Origin: JANNOG01 sp050329415
GTDB taxonomy: Bacteria; Actinomycetota; Actinomycetes; Actinomycetales; JBBAYJ01
DNA: 43,403 nucleotides
NCBI GenBank assembly: GCA_050329415.1
Contig: JBHJOS010000065.1
Span: 1-43,403, forward strand
Reading direction: 5' to 3'
The notes under the pieces were generated by a model. That model was given only the letters and a program-made list of their open reading frames with translations, had not been told where the DNA came from and ran no database searches. Below, one piece after another: positions 1-8,036 of this stretch. The first letter of the stretch is position 1. The number at the start of each line of letters is the position of its first letter. The position numbers and the translations under genes are program-made.

Positions 1-408
1 GCGGGGCTCGACCAGGGCCGCCGTGCGGTGCTGCGCACGGCCGTGCTGGGGGACACCCGGCGACTGCGGGAGGCGTTGGCCGCGGGGGCCCCCGCCGACG
101 TCGTCGCTCCCGGGTTCGACCACACCCCGTTGACCGCCGCGGTGGCCGCCCGGTGCGCCAGCGCGGTGACGGCACTGCTCGAGGCCGGCGCCGACCCCGA
201 CCTGCGACTGCCGGGGCTGGAGTCGCCGCTGGCGGGTGCGGTGCTGGTGGGGGACGCTGGGATCGTCGAGCAGTTGCTGGCGGCCGGGGCGGACCCGGGG
301 ACCGTCACCTCCTCCGGAGCCACCGTCCAGGAGGTGGCGGCCGTCCTCGGCCACGACGACGTCGTCGCCGTCCTGGACCGGCTGCGGCGTCCCGCGGGCC
401 CGCCGTGA
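1..408 (+). CDS. Ankyrin-repeat protein, 5' end outside window
   Basis: The reading frame is open to the left edge, so only the C-terminal 135 residues are visible. They form about three ankyrin units, recognisable from repeated HTPLTAAV-like helix starts and LLEAGADPD / LLAAGADPG loops. Ankyrin repeats are protein-binding scaffolds; no catalytic residues are seen and the partner is unknown. The gene ends with TGA just before a GGTCGG-rich spacer. An internal GTG at 28 is a possible start, but the residues before it still fit a repeat, so truncation by the window edge is more likely. Confidence 0.8.
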   Translation, partial: AGLDQGRRAVLRTAVLGDTRRLREALAAGAPADVVAPGFDHTPLTAAVAARCASAVTALLEAGADPDLRLPGLESPLAGAVLVGDAGIVEQLLAAGADPGTVTSSGATVQEVAAVLGHDDVVAVLDRLRRPAGPP

Positions 409-411
409 CCC

Positions 412-456
412 GGGTCGCGGTCGGGGTCGGGGTCGGGGTCGGTCGGGGTCGGTCGG
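412..456. repeat. GGTCGG simple-sequence tract
   Basis: A run of imperfect GGTCGG/GGTCGGG units lies between the ankyrin gene and the response regulator. It is not coding in any supported frame. Such G-rich tracts may vary in length by slippage or form G-quadruplexes; both ideas are inference. Confidence 0.75.
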
Positions 457-504
457 CAGCGGTGGCGGTTGGAGTCGGTGGCGGACGGTCCTGGCCGCGG
501 TCCG

Positions 505-510
505 TACAGT
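505..510 (+). promoter_or_regulatory. -10 hexamer TACAGT, leaderless start of response regulator
   Basis: TACAGT ends six bases before the GTG at 517, so transcription would start at the start codon. No Shine-Dalgarno sequence is present at that GTG. Confidence 0.6.
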
Positions 511-516
511 CCTGGA

Positions 517-1239
517 GTGGCCCGCATCCTCGTGGTGGACGACGACGACACCGTCGCCGAGGTCGTGGCCGCTTACCTCACCCGCGCGGGGCACGAGGTG
601 ACGCGGGCCGCCGACGGCGGCGGCGCCCTGCGTGCCGCGCAGGGCGGGACGGACGGCAACGGCGGGGTGGACCTCGTCGTGCTGGACGTCATGCTCCCGG
701 ACGTCGACGGGATCGAGGTGTGCCGACGGCTGCGGCGCACCGGTGACGTGCCGGTCGTCATGCTGACGGCGCTGGGCGGCGAGCTGGAACGCATCCTCGG
801 TCTCGAGGTCGGGGCCGACGACTACGTCACCAAGCCGTTCAGCGTCCGGGAACTCGTGCTGCGGGTGGAGTCCGTCCTGCGGCGCGCCGGTGGCGCCGCG
901 TCGCGTGGCCGCGACACGGCGACGCTGTCCGACGGCGACCTGGTCGTCGACGCCGCCGCGCGCGAGGTGACCCAGGACGGGCAGCCCGTGGCCCTCACCA
1001 TGCGCGAGTTCGACCTCCTCGTCCACTTCCTGCGCCACCCCCGGCGGGCCTTCACCCGTGAGGAGCTGCTCCGTGAGGTGTGGGGGTGGGACTTCGGCGA
1101 CCATTCGACCGTGACCGTGCACGTGCGGCGCCTGCGCCACAAGGTCGAGCCGGTCCCGGCGGAGCCCACGCGGCTCGTCACCGTCTGGGGCGTCGGGTAC
1201 CGCTGGGAGCCCGCGCCGGCCCGGAGGGCCGCGCCGTGA
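517..1239 (+). CDS. OmpR/PhoB-family response regulator
   Basis: A 240-residue DNA-binding response regulator. The receiver domain covers residues 1-115, with the acidic cluster VVDDDD at the start, phospho-acceptor D57 (in LDVML) and K106 (in TKPF). The C-terminal winged helix (about 140-235) contains TMREFDLLVHFL and HSTVTVHVRRLRHK, typical of OmpR/PhoB. The GTG at 517 was chosen because the receiver fold begins right there and a -10 hexamer sits six bases upstream; an earlier in-frame ATG at 469 would add 16 low-complexity residues. The cognate kinase follows 10 bp downstream. The signal and the targets cannot be told from the sequence. Confidence 0.93.
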   Translation: MARILVVDDDDTVAEVVAAYLTRAGHEVTRAADGGGALRAAQGGTDGNGGVDLVVLDVMLPDVDGIEVCRRLRRTGDVPVVMLTALGGELERILGLEVGADDYVTKPFSVRELVLRVESVLRRAGGAASRGRDTATLSDGDLVVDAAAREVTQDGQPVALTMREFDLLVHFLRHPRRAFTREELLREVWGWDFGDHSTVTVHVRRLRHKVEPVPAEPTRLVTVWGVGYRWEPAPARRAAP

Positions 1240-1249
1240 GGACCGGACC

Positions 1250-2365
1250 GTGGTGACCACGGCCGCCACGGGAACGCCCGCCGACCTCGCCGTCGTGTTC
1301 GTCGTGGCGGCGAGCGCCGGGGCAGTGGCCGCGGCCGGCGGGTGGGCGGTCATCGTGCGGAGCCGCTCGTTGCGGGCCGCGGCTCTCGTGCCGCCGGTGG
1401 CCGCGGTCGCCGCCGTGCTCGCCGCCGTGCTCCTGGCGACGCGGGCGATGTACCTGCAGGCGCAGGAGCTGGCGATCGTGCTCACCGCGTGCGCAGGCGG
1501 CGGCCTCGTGGGGATCGGGGTCGGCGCCTACCTCGCGCACCGGGTGCACCGCCTGGAGCAGGCCGCCGCGCGGGAGACCGCCCGGCTGGCCCAGCAGGAA
1601 CAGGCGGACCGGACGCGCCGGGAGCTGGTCGCGGCGTTGACCCACGACCTGCGGACCCCGCTGGCCGGGGTGCGGGCGATGGCCGAGGCGCTGGAGGACG
1701 GGGTCGCCGAGCACCCGGCCCGGTACCTGCGCCGGATCCGGGAGCAGGTGGACCATGTCTCGGCGATGGTCGACGACCTGCTGGCGCTGTCGAGCCTGCA
1801 GTCCGGGCGGCAGCACCTGGCCCGCGAGCACGTGGACGTCACCGCCGTCGCGCGGTCGGCGGTGGCGCAGGTCGCCCCGGTGGCCGGCGCCCGCGCGGTG
1901 CGCGTCACCGTGGCGGGACCCGCGGCCGGGAGGCCGCCGGCGGCGGTCGTGGGCGATGGCCCGGCGCTGGCCCGGATGGTGGCGAACCTCGTGGTCAACG
2001 CGGTCCGGGCGACAGACCCCGGGGGGGCGGTGACGGTGTCGGTGACGTCGGGGGTCTCTCCCGTCGACGGACGTCGCGTGCGACTCGCCGTCACCGACGC
2101 CTGCGGTGGCCTCGACCCCGCCGACTTGCCGCGGGTCTTCGAGCCCGGCTGGCGGGGCGATCGCTCCCGCACCCCGGGGACTGGCGGGGCGGGGCTCGGG
2201 CTGGCCATCGTCCGGGGCCTCGTCGAGGCGCACGGTGGCGCGGTCGGGGTCCGCAACGCGCCCCCCGGCTGCGTCTTCGAGGTGGTCCTGCCCGCGGTCG
2301 GTCAGGCCGTCACCGGGGCCAGCCAGCCGAGCAGCGACACCAGCGGCATCGGCGTCGCCAGGTGA
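1250..2365 (+). CDS. Membrane sensor histidine kinase
   Basis: A 371-residue partner of the upstream regulator. Three hydrophobic segments (about residues 12-36, 43-64 and 75-96) anchor the N-terminus with almost no extracellular loop, which suggests sensing within the membrane or through a partner. The HisKA helix carries the phospho-accepting H132 in LTHDLRTPLAG. The ATPase domain shows the N box NLVVNAV, the G1 box DACGGL and the G2 box GTGGAGLGLAIV. A GAGGA sequence about 8 bases upstream supports the GTG start at 1250. The last 21 codons lie antisense over the end of the convergent GGDEF-EAL gene. Confidence 0.93.
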   Translation: MVTTAATGTPADLAVVFVVAASAGAVAAAGGWAVIVRSRSLRAAALVPPVAAVAAVLAAVLLATRAMYLQAQELAIVLTACAGGGLVGIGVGAYLAHRVHRLEQAAARETARLAQQEQADRTRRELVAALTHDLRTPLAGVRAMAEALEDGVAEHPARYLRRIREQVDHVSAMVDDLLALSSLQSGRQHLAREHVDVTAVARSAVAQVAPVAGARAVRVTVAGPAAGRPPAAVVGDGPALARMVANLVVNAVRATDPGGAVTVSVTSGVSPVDGRRVRLAVTDACGGLDPADLPRVFEPGWRGDRSRTPGTGGAGLGLAIVRGLVEAHGGAVGVRNAPPGCVFEVVLPAVGQAVTGASQPSSDTSGIGVAR

Positions 2366-4629
2366 TAGCCCTGCCCGAGGTCGCAGCCCAGCCCGGTGAG
2401 CAGGTCCGCGGTGGCGGCGTCCTCCACGCCCTCGGCCACCAGGCGCATGCCGAGGTCGTGTCCCAGGTCGACCGTGTGCCGGACGATGGCTGCGGCGCGG
2501 TCGTCGCCGACCACGGTGCGGACGAGCCCGCGGTCGAGCTTCAGCTCGTCGACCGGCAGGTCCCGCAGGTACGCCAGGGACGCGAAGCCGGTGCCGAAAT
2601 CGTCGATCGACACCGTGACGCCGTCGGTGCGCAGCGCGCCGAGGACGGTGCGGGTCCGGTCGAAGTCGGCGACCAGGGTGTCCTCGGTCAGCTCGACGGT
2701 GAGCGCCTGCGGCGGCAGGCCGTGGCGGTCCAGCAGGGCACGGATGCGGCGGGGGAGCGCCACGTCGTGGACGTCCGCCGCGCAGAGGTTGACCGCCACG
2801 GGTGACGGGTGGCCCGCGTCCCGCCACTGCCGGCAGGCGGCGAGTGCGGCGTCCAGGACGGTCGCGGCGAGGGGGCCGGTGAGCCCCGCGGCGTGGACCA
2901 GCGGCAGGAAGTCGCCCGGCAGGAGCAGCCCGCGTGCCGGGTGCCGCCAGCGGACCAGGGCCTCGACGCCCGCGATGGCGCCGGTGGCGAGGGCGACCTG
3001 CGGCTGGAGGTGCACCGTCAGCCGGCCCGCGGTCGCCGTGACGTCCTGCGGGCCCGACGGGCGCAGGATCGCCCGCAGGCCCTCGACCGTCCGCAGCCGG
3101 TCCCGGCCCTCGTGGCGCTCGGCGGCGAAGACGGTGATCCCGCTGCGGGCGGCCTTGGCGTCGTACATCGCGATGTCGGCGCAGCGCAGCAGGTCGGTCC
3201 GGCTCCCGGCGTGCAGCGGCGCCACGGCGACCCCGATGCTGGCGTCGACATGCACGGTCACCGACTCGACCGGGAAGGGCGCGGCCAGTGCCCGGGTGAC
3301 GGCCTCGGCGACCTCGACGGCGGCCTCGGCGCCCGTGCCGGGGAGGACCACCGCGAACTCGTCGCCTCCCAGGCGCGCGAGGACGTCGTCGCTGCGCAGG
3401 GCGCCGCGGACCCGGCCCCCGACCTGGACCAGCAGGGCGTCGCCCGCGGCGTGACCGAGGGAGTCGTTGACCTCCTTGAAGCGGTCGAGGTCGATGAGCA
3501 GGAGTGCGACGGGCGCGGCGTCCGTCGCTGCTCGCACCGCCGCCTCGCACTGCTCGTAGAGGGCTCGGCGGTTCGGCAGCTGGGTGAGGTCGTCGGTGCG
3601 CGCCTGCCGGTGGACGTCGGTGAGATCGCGCATCTCGCGGAACGTCACGCCGGTCCGGGCCAGCGCGGCGAGGACGCAGGCCGCCGCCAGGACGCGGGGG
3701 ACCGAGGACGCCCCGCCGGCCGGCGTGGCCAGCACGGCGAGGCTGCCGACGGCGGCCACCCCGGGCAGTGCGACCAGGCCCCACCCGACGCGTGCCCGAT
3801 CGGCCCTCGTGGTCAGGGCCGCCCCCGGCTCTCCCTTGCCGCCGGGTCGCCGGCGGGTGCGTCGCGTCGGCCCCGCGGCCAGGGCGAGCAGCGCGATCCC
3901 CGACAGGAACGCCAGGTCGACGGGTCCACCCTCGACGTACCCGCCGCCGGACTCGGCGAACAGGAACATCAGGTCCGCCGCCGCGGTCACCGCGAGGCCT
4001 GCGACGACCAGGCCGAACCGTCGGTCGAGCCGGGCACCGGCCACGGCCGAGCCGCCGACGAGGACGACGATGAGCACGAGGTCCGCGATCGGCCAGGCGA
4101 GGTTGAGGGCGACCTCGACCACCGGTCCGCCACCGGCCGACGACAGCCGGGGGAGGGCCACCGCGGCGGTCACCGCGGCGACCCCGAGTCCGGCCACGAG
4201 CCCGTCGAGCGCGGCGCTGAGCTGGAACCGGGGGGCCCGGGAGCGCAGCAGGAGGATCACCCCGGCGTAGGTCAGCACGTAGAACCAGAGGAAGAAGGCG
4301 TCCGCGAGGGATGGGTAGGGGGGGTCCGTCTGGCGCGCGAGCACGAGGGAGTAGTACGCGGAGCCGCCGACGTTGACGGCGATCGCAGCCCCGAGGGCGC
4401 GCCACCCCAGTCGCTCGACCCTGGCCGGCGGCCGGTGGAGGAGGCAGGCCGCGGCGGCGGCCAGGTACACCGCGTTGAAGACGCCGAGGTCCAGCCACGG
4501 CACCTGCCCGGGTTCCCCGTCGCGGGCGACCATCCCGGCCGCGAACACCGCGACGAGCGCGACGGCCGCCACCTGGAGCCCGCGCACGGCGGCGTCGCGC
4601 CGCGGCGGGGCCCCCGGCCGTCCCTCCAT
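2302..4629 (-). CDS. Membrane GGDEF-EAL c-di-GMP turnover protein
   Basis: A 775-residue protein. Residues 1-330 hold several hydrophobic helices forming a membrane sensor region of no family I recognise. The diguanylate cyclase domain has an intact GGDEF motif at 421-425 and, upstream of it, an RSDD inhibitory I-site (RxxD five residues before GGDEF). The EAL phosphodiesterase domain starts near 535, with EAL at 556-558 and later ELTE, DDFGTG, ELKLDR, AEGVE and QGY motifs. All main catalytic residues of both domains are present, so both synthesis and breakdown of c-di-GMP are possible; which dominates cannot be told. GGAGGA four bases before the ATG fixes the start. The 3' end overlaps the convergent histidine kinase by 64 bp. 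Confidence 0.93.
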   Translation of the reverse strand: MEGRPGAPPRRDAAVRGLQVAAVALVAVFAAGMVARDGEPGQVPWLDLGVFNAVYLAAAAACLLHRPPARVERLGWRALGAAIAVNVGGSAYYSLVLARQTDPPYPSLADAFFLWFYVLTYAGVILLLRSRAPRFQLSAALDGLVAGLGVAAVTAAVALPRLSSAGGGPVVEVALNLAWPIADLVLIVVLVGGSAVAGARLDRRFGLVVAGLAVTAAADLMFLFAESGGGYVEGGPVDLAFLSGIALLALAAGPTRRTRRRPGGKGEPGAALTTRADRARVGWGLVALPGVAAVGSLAVLATPAGGASSVPRVLAAACVLAALARTGVTFREMRDLTDVHRQARTDDLTQLPNRRALYEQCEAAVRAATDAAPVALLLIDLDRFKEVNDSLGHAAGDALLVQVGGRVRGALRSDDVLARLGGDEFAVVLPGTGAEAAVEVAEAVTRALAAPFPVESVTVHVDASIGVAVAPLHAGSRTDLLRCADIAMYDAKAARSGITVFAAERHEGRDRLRTVEGLRAILRPSGPQDVTATAGRLTVHLQPQVALATGAIAGVEALVRWRHPARGLLLPGDFLPLVHAAGLTGPLAATVLDAALAACRQWRDAGHPSPVAVNLCAADVHDVALPRRIRALLDRHGLPPQALTVELTEDTLVADFDRTRTVLGALRTDGVTVSIDDFGTGFASLAYLRDLPVDELKLDRGLVRTVVGDDRAAAIVRHTVDLGHDLGMRLVAEGVEDAATADLLTGLGCDLGQGYHLATPMPLVSLLGWLAPVTA

Positions 4630-4722
4630 CCGGTCCTCCGATCGGTGGCTCGCAGCCGAGCCGACCGGGGTATCGGCGCCGAGGCGGCCCGCCTTGACGC
4701 CGTTCGCGCGCCGGGCGGTGCC
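4630..4722. other. Intergenic spacer, no gene seen
   Basis: 93 bp between the end of the GSP17M-like gene and the start of the GGDEF-EAL gene, both on the minus strand. It holds the GGAGGA ribosome site of the latter. No convincing promoter or terminator was found. Confidence 0.4.
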
Positions 4723-5319
4723 TCAGCCGGGCGGGGTCGGGCCGGGCGGGGTCGGGCCGGGCGGTGTCGGGGGACCCGCGGGCTCCTGGGCGGCCGGGGG
4801 CGGCTGCGCCGGGGCCGACTTCCCGGGCAGGCGCAGGAGGACCTGGCGCGCCTGGCCGGCCACGTCCGGGGTGCTGAGCACCGCGTACTGGGCGGCGACG
4901 ATCTGGCTGGCGGACGTGAAGTCCCGCCGGCCGCCGGTGAACGAGTAGGAGATGATCCCGAAGATCGTGCCGAACCCGGCCCCGATGAGCAGGGCGGCGA
5001 GGAACAGGTTGAGCCCCGCATCCCCGCCGAAGAGGAGCAGCAGCAGGCCGAAGAACAGACCGAGGTAGGCCCCGGACGCCGCACCGGCGAGCGCCACCCG
5101 CGGGTAGCTCAGCCGGCCGGTGACCCGCTCGACCATCCGCAGGTCGGTCCCGACGATGGCGACGCTGCGGACCGGGAACTTCTCGTCGGACAGGAAGTCG
5201 ACGGCCCGCTGGGCCTCGGCGTAGGTGTCGAAGACGGCGATCTGCTCGCCTCGGAAGAGCGTCGGCGTGCGCGGCACGCGGCCGCTGCGGGCACCACCCG
5301 GGAAGGCCATGACACTCAT
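4723..5319 (-). CDS. GSP17M-domain (general stress) membrane protein
   Basis: A 198-residue protein. Residues 20-75 contain the conserved RTPTLF start and an IAVFDTYAEAQRAVDFLSDE-type alpha/beta domain found in proteins annotated as general stress protein 17M-like. Two hydrophobic segments with glycine spacing follow (about 77-97 and 103-125), then a small cytoplasmic part and a proline-rich tail of TPPGP repeats encoded by three 15-bp DNA repeats. The molecular function of this family is unknown. The ATG at 5319 is used; an ATG nine bases later is equally possible. It lies between aminopeptidase P and the c-di-GMP gene on the same strand. Confidence 0.8.
   Translation of the reverse strand: MSVMAFPGGARSGRVPRTPTLFRGEQIAVFDTYAEAQRAVDFLSDEKFPVRSVAIVGTDLRMVERVTGRLSYPRVALAGAASGAYLGLFFGLLLLLFGGDAGLNLFLAALLIGAGFGTIFGIISYSFTGGRRDFTSASQIVAAQYAVLSTPDVAGQARQVLLRLPGKSAPAQPPPAAQEPAGPPTPPGPTPPGPTPPG
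4726..4770. repeat. 15-bp tandem repeat, three copies
   Basis: Three direct copies of gccgggcggggtcgg, the third with one change (g to t). They encode the TPPGP repeats at the C-terminus of the GSP17M-like protein. Confidence 0.9.
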
Positions 5320-5367
5320 CCTGTCGTGCGGGCCCGTCGCCCGCCACGACCGGGGCCGGGACGGGCG

Positions 5368-7014
5368 TCAGCGACGGTGTGTCCGCACCCACTCCTCGAC
5401 GGCGTCCGGCTCGCGGGGCAGCATCGCGGACAGGTTCTCGCAGCCGTCCGCGGTGACGAGCACGTCGTCCTCGATCCGGACCCCGATGCCGCGCAGCTCC
5501 ACGGGGACCAGCTCGTCGTCGGCGCGGAAGTACAGGCCCGGCTCGATGGTGAAGACCATCCCGGGCGCCAGCTCGCCCTCGACGTACTCCTCACGGCGCG
5601 CCAGGGCGCAGTCGTGGACGTCCATCCCGAGGTGGTGGCTGGTCCCGTGGACGCACCACCGCCGGTGGTGACCACCCTGCTCCCGGTCCAGGCTGGTCTC
5701 GACGTCCACCGGCAGCAGGCCCCACGCCGCCAGCCGTTCCGCCAGCACCCGCATGGCGGCGGCGTGGACGTCGGCGAGGGAGGCCCCCGGGCGCACCACG
5801 GCGAAGGCGGCGTCCGCGGCGTCCAGCACGGCCTGGTAGACGCGGCGCTGCTCGGGGGAGAACCGGCCAGACACCGGCAGGGTCCGGGTGACGTCGCCGG
5901 TGTACAGGGTGTCGACCTCGACCCCGGCATCGACGAGCACGAGGTCGCCGGGCTCGACTCGGCCGTCGTTGCGGATCCAGTGCAGCGTGCAGGCGTGTGC
6001 CCCGGACGCCGCGATCACGTCGTAGCCCAGGCCGTTGCCGAGCTCCCGGGATCGCGCCGCGAACGCCGACTCCACGACGCGTTCCCCGCGGTCGCGGCCC
6101 ACGGCGCGCTCGAGCGCGGTCACCACGTCGTCGAAGCCGACCGCGGTCGCGGCGACCGCGAGGCGCATCTGCGCGATCTCCCAGTCGTCCTTGACCAGGC
6201 GCATGGTCGACACCGCGGCGGCGAGCCCGTGGTCGCCGGTGGCCGCGCCGAGCGCCTCCCGCGCATGCCGGGCCTCGTCCTCCTCCTCGCCCTCCGGCGC
6301 GGGTGGTGGGTCGATCACCACTCCCGCGTCGCGGCGGGCCGCGTCGACGACGCCGGTCACGGCGGCGTCCGCGTCGCGGACCACGCGGACCGTGAGATGT
6401 CCGATGCCCTTGGCGAGATCCTCCGCGAGCCGGTCGAGATGGACCGCGGTGATCCCGGTCTCGGCCGTCACCTCCGCCAGCGACGGCCGGGCGCCCACCC
6501 AGAGCTCGCCGTAGCGGGCGTCGGCGTAGAACTCCTCGGAGTCCCGCGGCGCCCGGGGGCGGAAGTACAGCACGGCGTCGTGGCCGCTGCCGGGGTCCTG
6601 CCCGGGCTCCAGCACGAGGACCGAGTCCGGTTCGCGGTCGGTCCCGAGACCGGTCAGGTAGGCGAAGGCGGTGTGGGGCCGGAACCGGTGGTCGGTGTCG
6701 TTGCTCCGCACCGCGAACGTCCCGGCCGGGACGACGAGGCGGTCGCCCGGGAAGCGGCCGGACAGCTCGGCCCGGCGCCGGGCGGCGGGTCCGGCGGCGG
6801 GCAGCCGGTCCGGCGGGGAGGTCGGGGGGGCGGCCCAGCCGCCCGCGACGAACCGCCGGAACGCCTCCGAGGTCGGCCGCTGGCTGCGGGTTCCGGTGCC
6901 GCCGCCCGTCGCGGTGTCCCCGGTGGTCTCGTCCGCGGTGGTGGTGTCCTCGATGATTGCGTCCTTCGCCGCCTCGGCCGCGTCCGCCCCCGGGGGCTCG
7001 CCCTCGCTCACCAC
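5368..7014 (-). CDS. pepP: Xaa-Pro aminopeptidase (aminopeptidase P family, M24B)
   Basis: A 548-residue cytosolic metallopeptidase that removes an N-terminal residue before proline. The first 60 residues are a disordered Ala/Thr/Gly-rich extension. The AMP_N domain follows, including FRPHTAFAYLTGL. The C-terminal pita-bread domain has the metal-ligand motifs LVDAGVEVDTLYTGDVTRT (two Asp), HGTSHHLGMDVHD (His), FTIEPGLYF (Glu) and GIGVRIEDD (Glu). A GGAGG nine bases upstream supports the GTG at 7014; the overlapping ATG at 7019 is in another frame and stops after three codons. It is divergent from the PHP gene. Confidence 0.93.
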   Translation of the reverse strand: MVSEGEPPGADAAEAAKDAIIEDTTTADETTGDTATGGGTGTRSQRPTSEAFRRFVAGGWAAPPTSPPDRLPAAGPAARRRAELSGRFPGDRLVVPAGTFAVRSNDTDHRFRPHTAFAYLTGLGTDREPDSVLVLEPGQDPGSGHDAVLYFRPRAPRDSEEFYADARYGELWVGARPSLAEVTAETGITAVHLDRLAEDLAKGIGHLTVRVVRDADAAVTGVVDAARRDAGVVIDPPPAPEGEEEDEARHAREALGAATGDHGLAAAVSTMRLVKDDWEIAQMRLAVAATAVGFDDVVTALERAVGRDRGERVVESAFAARSRELGNGLGYDVIAASGAHACTLHWIRNDGRVEPGDLVLVDAGVEVDTLYTGDVTRTLPVSGRFSPEQRRVYQAVLDAADAAFAVVRPGASLADVHAAAMRVLAERLAAWGLLPVDVETSLDREQGGHHRRWCVHGTSHHLGMDVHDCALARREEYVEGELAPGMVFTIEPGLYFRADDELVPVELRGIGVRIEDDVLVTADGCENLSAMLPREPDAVEEWVRTHRR

Positions 7015-7119
7015 CCCATGGTGCCTCCTCGTGGCGCCGTCGCGCTGTGGGCCGGGCGTCCGTGCCGCGGCGGGCGCGGGGGATCCGCGGTGACCCCCCG
7101 CGGCCCCTGGTGTCCGACG

Positions 7120-7125
7120 TACTCT
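7120..7125 (+). promoter_or_regulatory. -10 hexamer TACTCT before PHP gene
   Basis: TACTCT ends eight bases before the GTG at 7134, giving a leaderless or nearly leaderless transcript. Confidence 0.5.
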
Positions 7126-7133
7126 GGGGACCC

Positions 7134-7973
7134 GTGTCGGCCGACCTCCACACCCACTCGACGGCGTCCGACGGCCGGTCGTCGCCCTCGCAGCTCGTGA
7201 CCGAGGCGCTGCAGGCCGGGCTCACCGCCGTCGCCCTCACCGACCATGACACCTTCGAGGGCCTCGACGAGGCGCGCGGGGCGGCCGCCGGAACGCCGCT
7301 GCAGGTGCTGGCCGGCGTCGAGCTGTCGACGATGACCGGGGACGTCAGCGTGCACGTGCTCGGCTACGGAGACCTCCGCGGCGACCCCGGGCTGGTGGCC
7401 ACGATGGCCCGCACCGTCGCCGCCCGCCAGGAGCGGGTGACCGAGATGGCCCGCCGGCTGGCAGCCGGCGAGGGCCTGGACGAGGCCGGGCTGCTCGCGG
7501 CCCTGCGCCGGCACACTCCGCCGGGCGCCACGCCGGGTCGGCCCCACCTCGCCGACGCCCTCATCGACCTCGGCGTCGTCTCCCACCGCGACGAGGCGTT
7601 CCCCCGTCTGCTCGCCGACAACGGGCCGTACTACGTCGGGTACTGGGCGCCGTCGACCCGCGAGGGGGTGGCCGCCATCCGGGCGGCCGGAGGGGTCCCG
7701 GTGCTCGCCCACCCGCGGGGCCGCCGGGGACCGGTGCTCACGGACTCGCAGATCGCCGACCTGGTGACGGTGGGGCTCCTGGGACTCGAGGTCGACCACC
7801 GCGACCACGACGACACCGCGCGCTACGGGCTGCGGATCCTCGCCAAGGACCTCGACCTGGTCGTGACCGGCAGCAGCGACTACCACGGCACCGGCAAGCT
7901 CAACGTCCTCGGCGAGCACACCACCGATCCCGGCGTGGTCGAGGAGATCGCGAGCCGCCTGCCCGCCTGGTGA
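7134..7973 (+). CDS. PHP-domain phosphoesterase
   Basis: A 279-residue protein that is a single PHP domain. Metal-binding motifs are seen in order: DLHTHSTASDG at the extreme N-terminus, LTDHDT, a Glu in GVELST, a His in PVLAHPRG, GLEVDHRDHDD and SSDYHGTGK at the C-terminus. This layout matches small stand-alone PHP proteins related to YciV/RNase AM, which hydrolyse 3',5'-nucleoside bisphosphates or short RNA 5' ends; the exact substrate here is inference. The start is the GTG directly before the DLHTHS motif, preceded by a -10 hexamer. Longer in-frame starts would run into the divergent aminopeptidase gene. Confidence 0.9.
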   Translation: MSADLHTHSTASDGRSSPSQLVTEALQAGLTAVALTDHDTFEGLDEARGAAAGTPLQVLAGVELSTMTGDVSVHVLGYGDLRGDPGLVATMARTVAARQERVTEMARRLAAGEGLDEAGLLAALRRHTPPGATPGRPHLADALIDLGVVSHRDEAFPRLLADNGPYYVGYWAPSTREGVAAIRAAGGVPVLAHPRGRRGPVLTDSQIADLVTVGLLGLEVDHRDHDDTARYGLRILAKDLDLVVTGSSDYHGTGKLNVLGEHTTDPGVVEEIASRLPAW

Positions 7974-8023
7974 CCGAACGGGACTCGCGAGCGACCCGGC
8001 GCCGGGCGGCGGGGGACGCCGTC

Positions 8024-8029
8024 TACCGT
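8024..8029 (+). promoter_or_regulatory. -10 hexamer TACCGT, leaderless start of Brp/Blh gene
   Basis: TACCGT ends seven bases before the GTG at 8037. The 63-bp gap after the PHP gene otherwise holds nothing I recognise. Confidence 0.55.
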
Positions 8030-8036
8030 CAGGATC

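Noticed and set aside
4690..4700. TTGACG as a -35 box on the plus strand
   Set aside because: No -10 follows at suitable distance and both flanking genes are on the minus strand.
1178..5392. A 1404-codon open frame on the minus strand
   Set aside because: It is an Arg/Pro/Gly-rich shadow of the c-di-GMP and kinase genes. Frames without stops are common at this G+C, and no domain is seen.
2809..7200. A 1463-codon open frame on the plus strand
   Set aside because: It is antisense to three clear genes and has no recognisable motif. The same holds for the long frames at 25072-30273 (plus) and 37048-41745 (minus).
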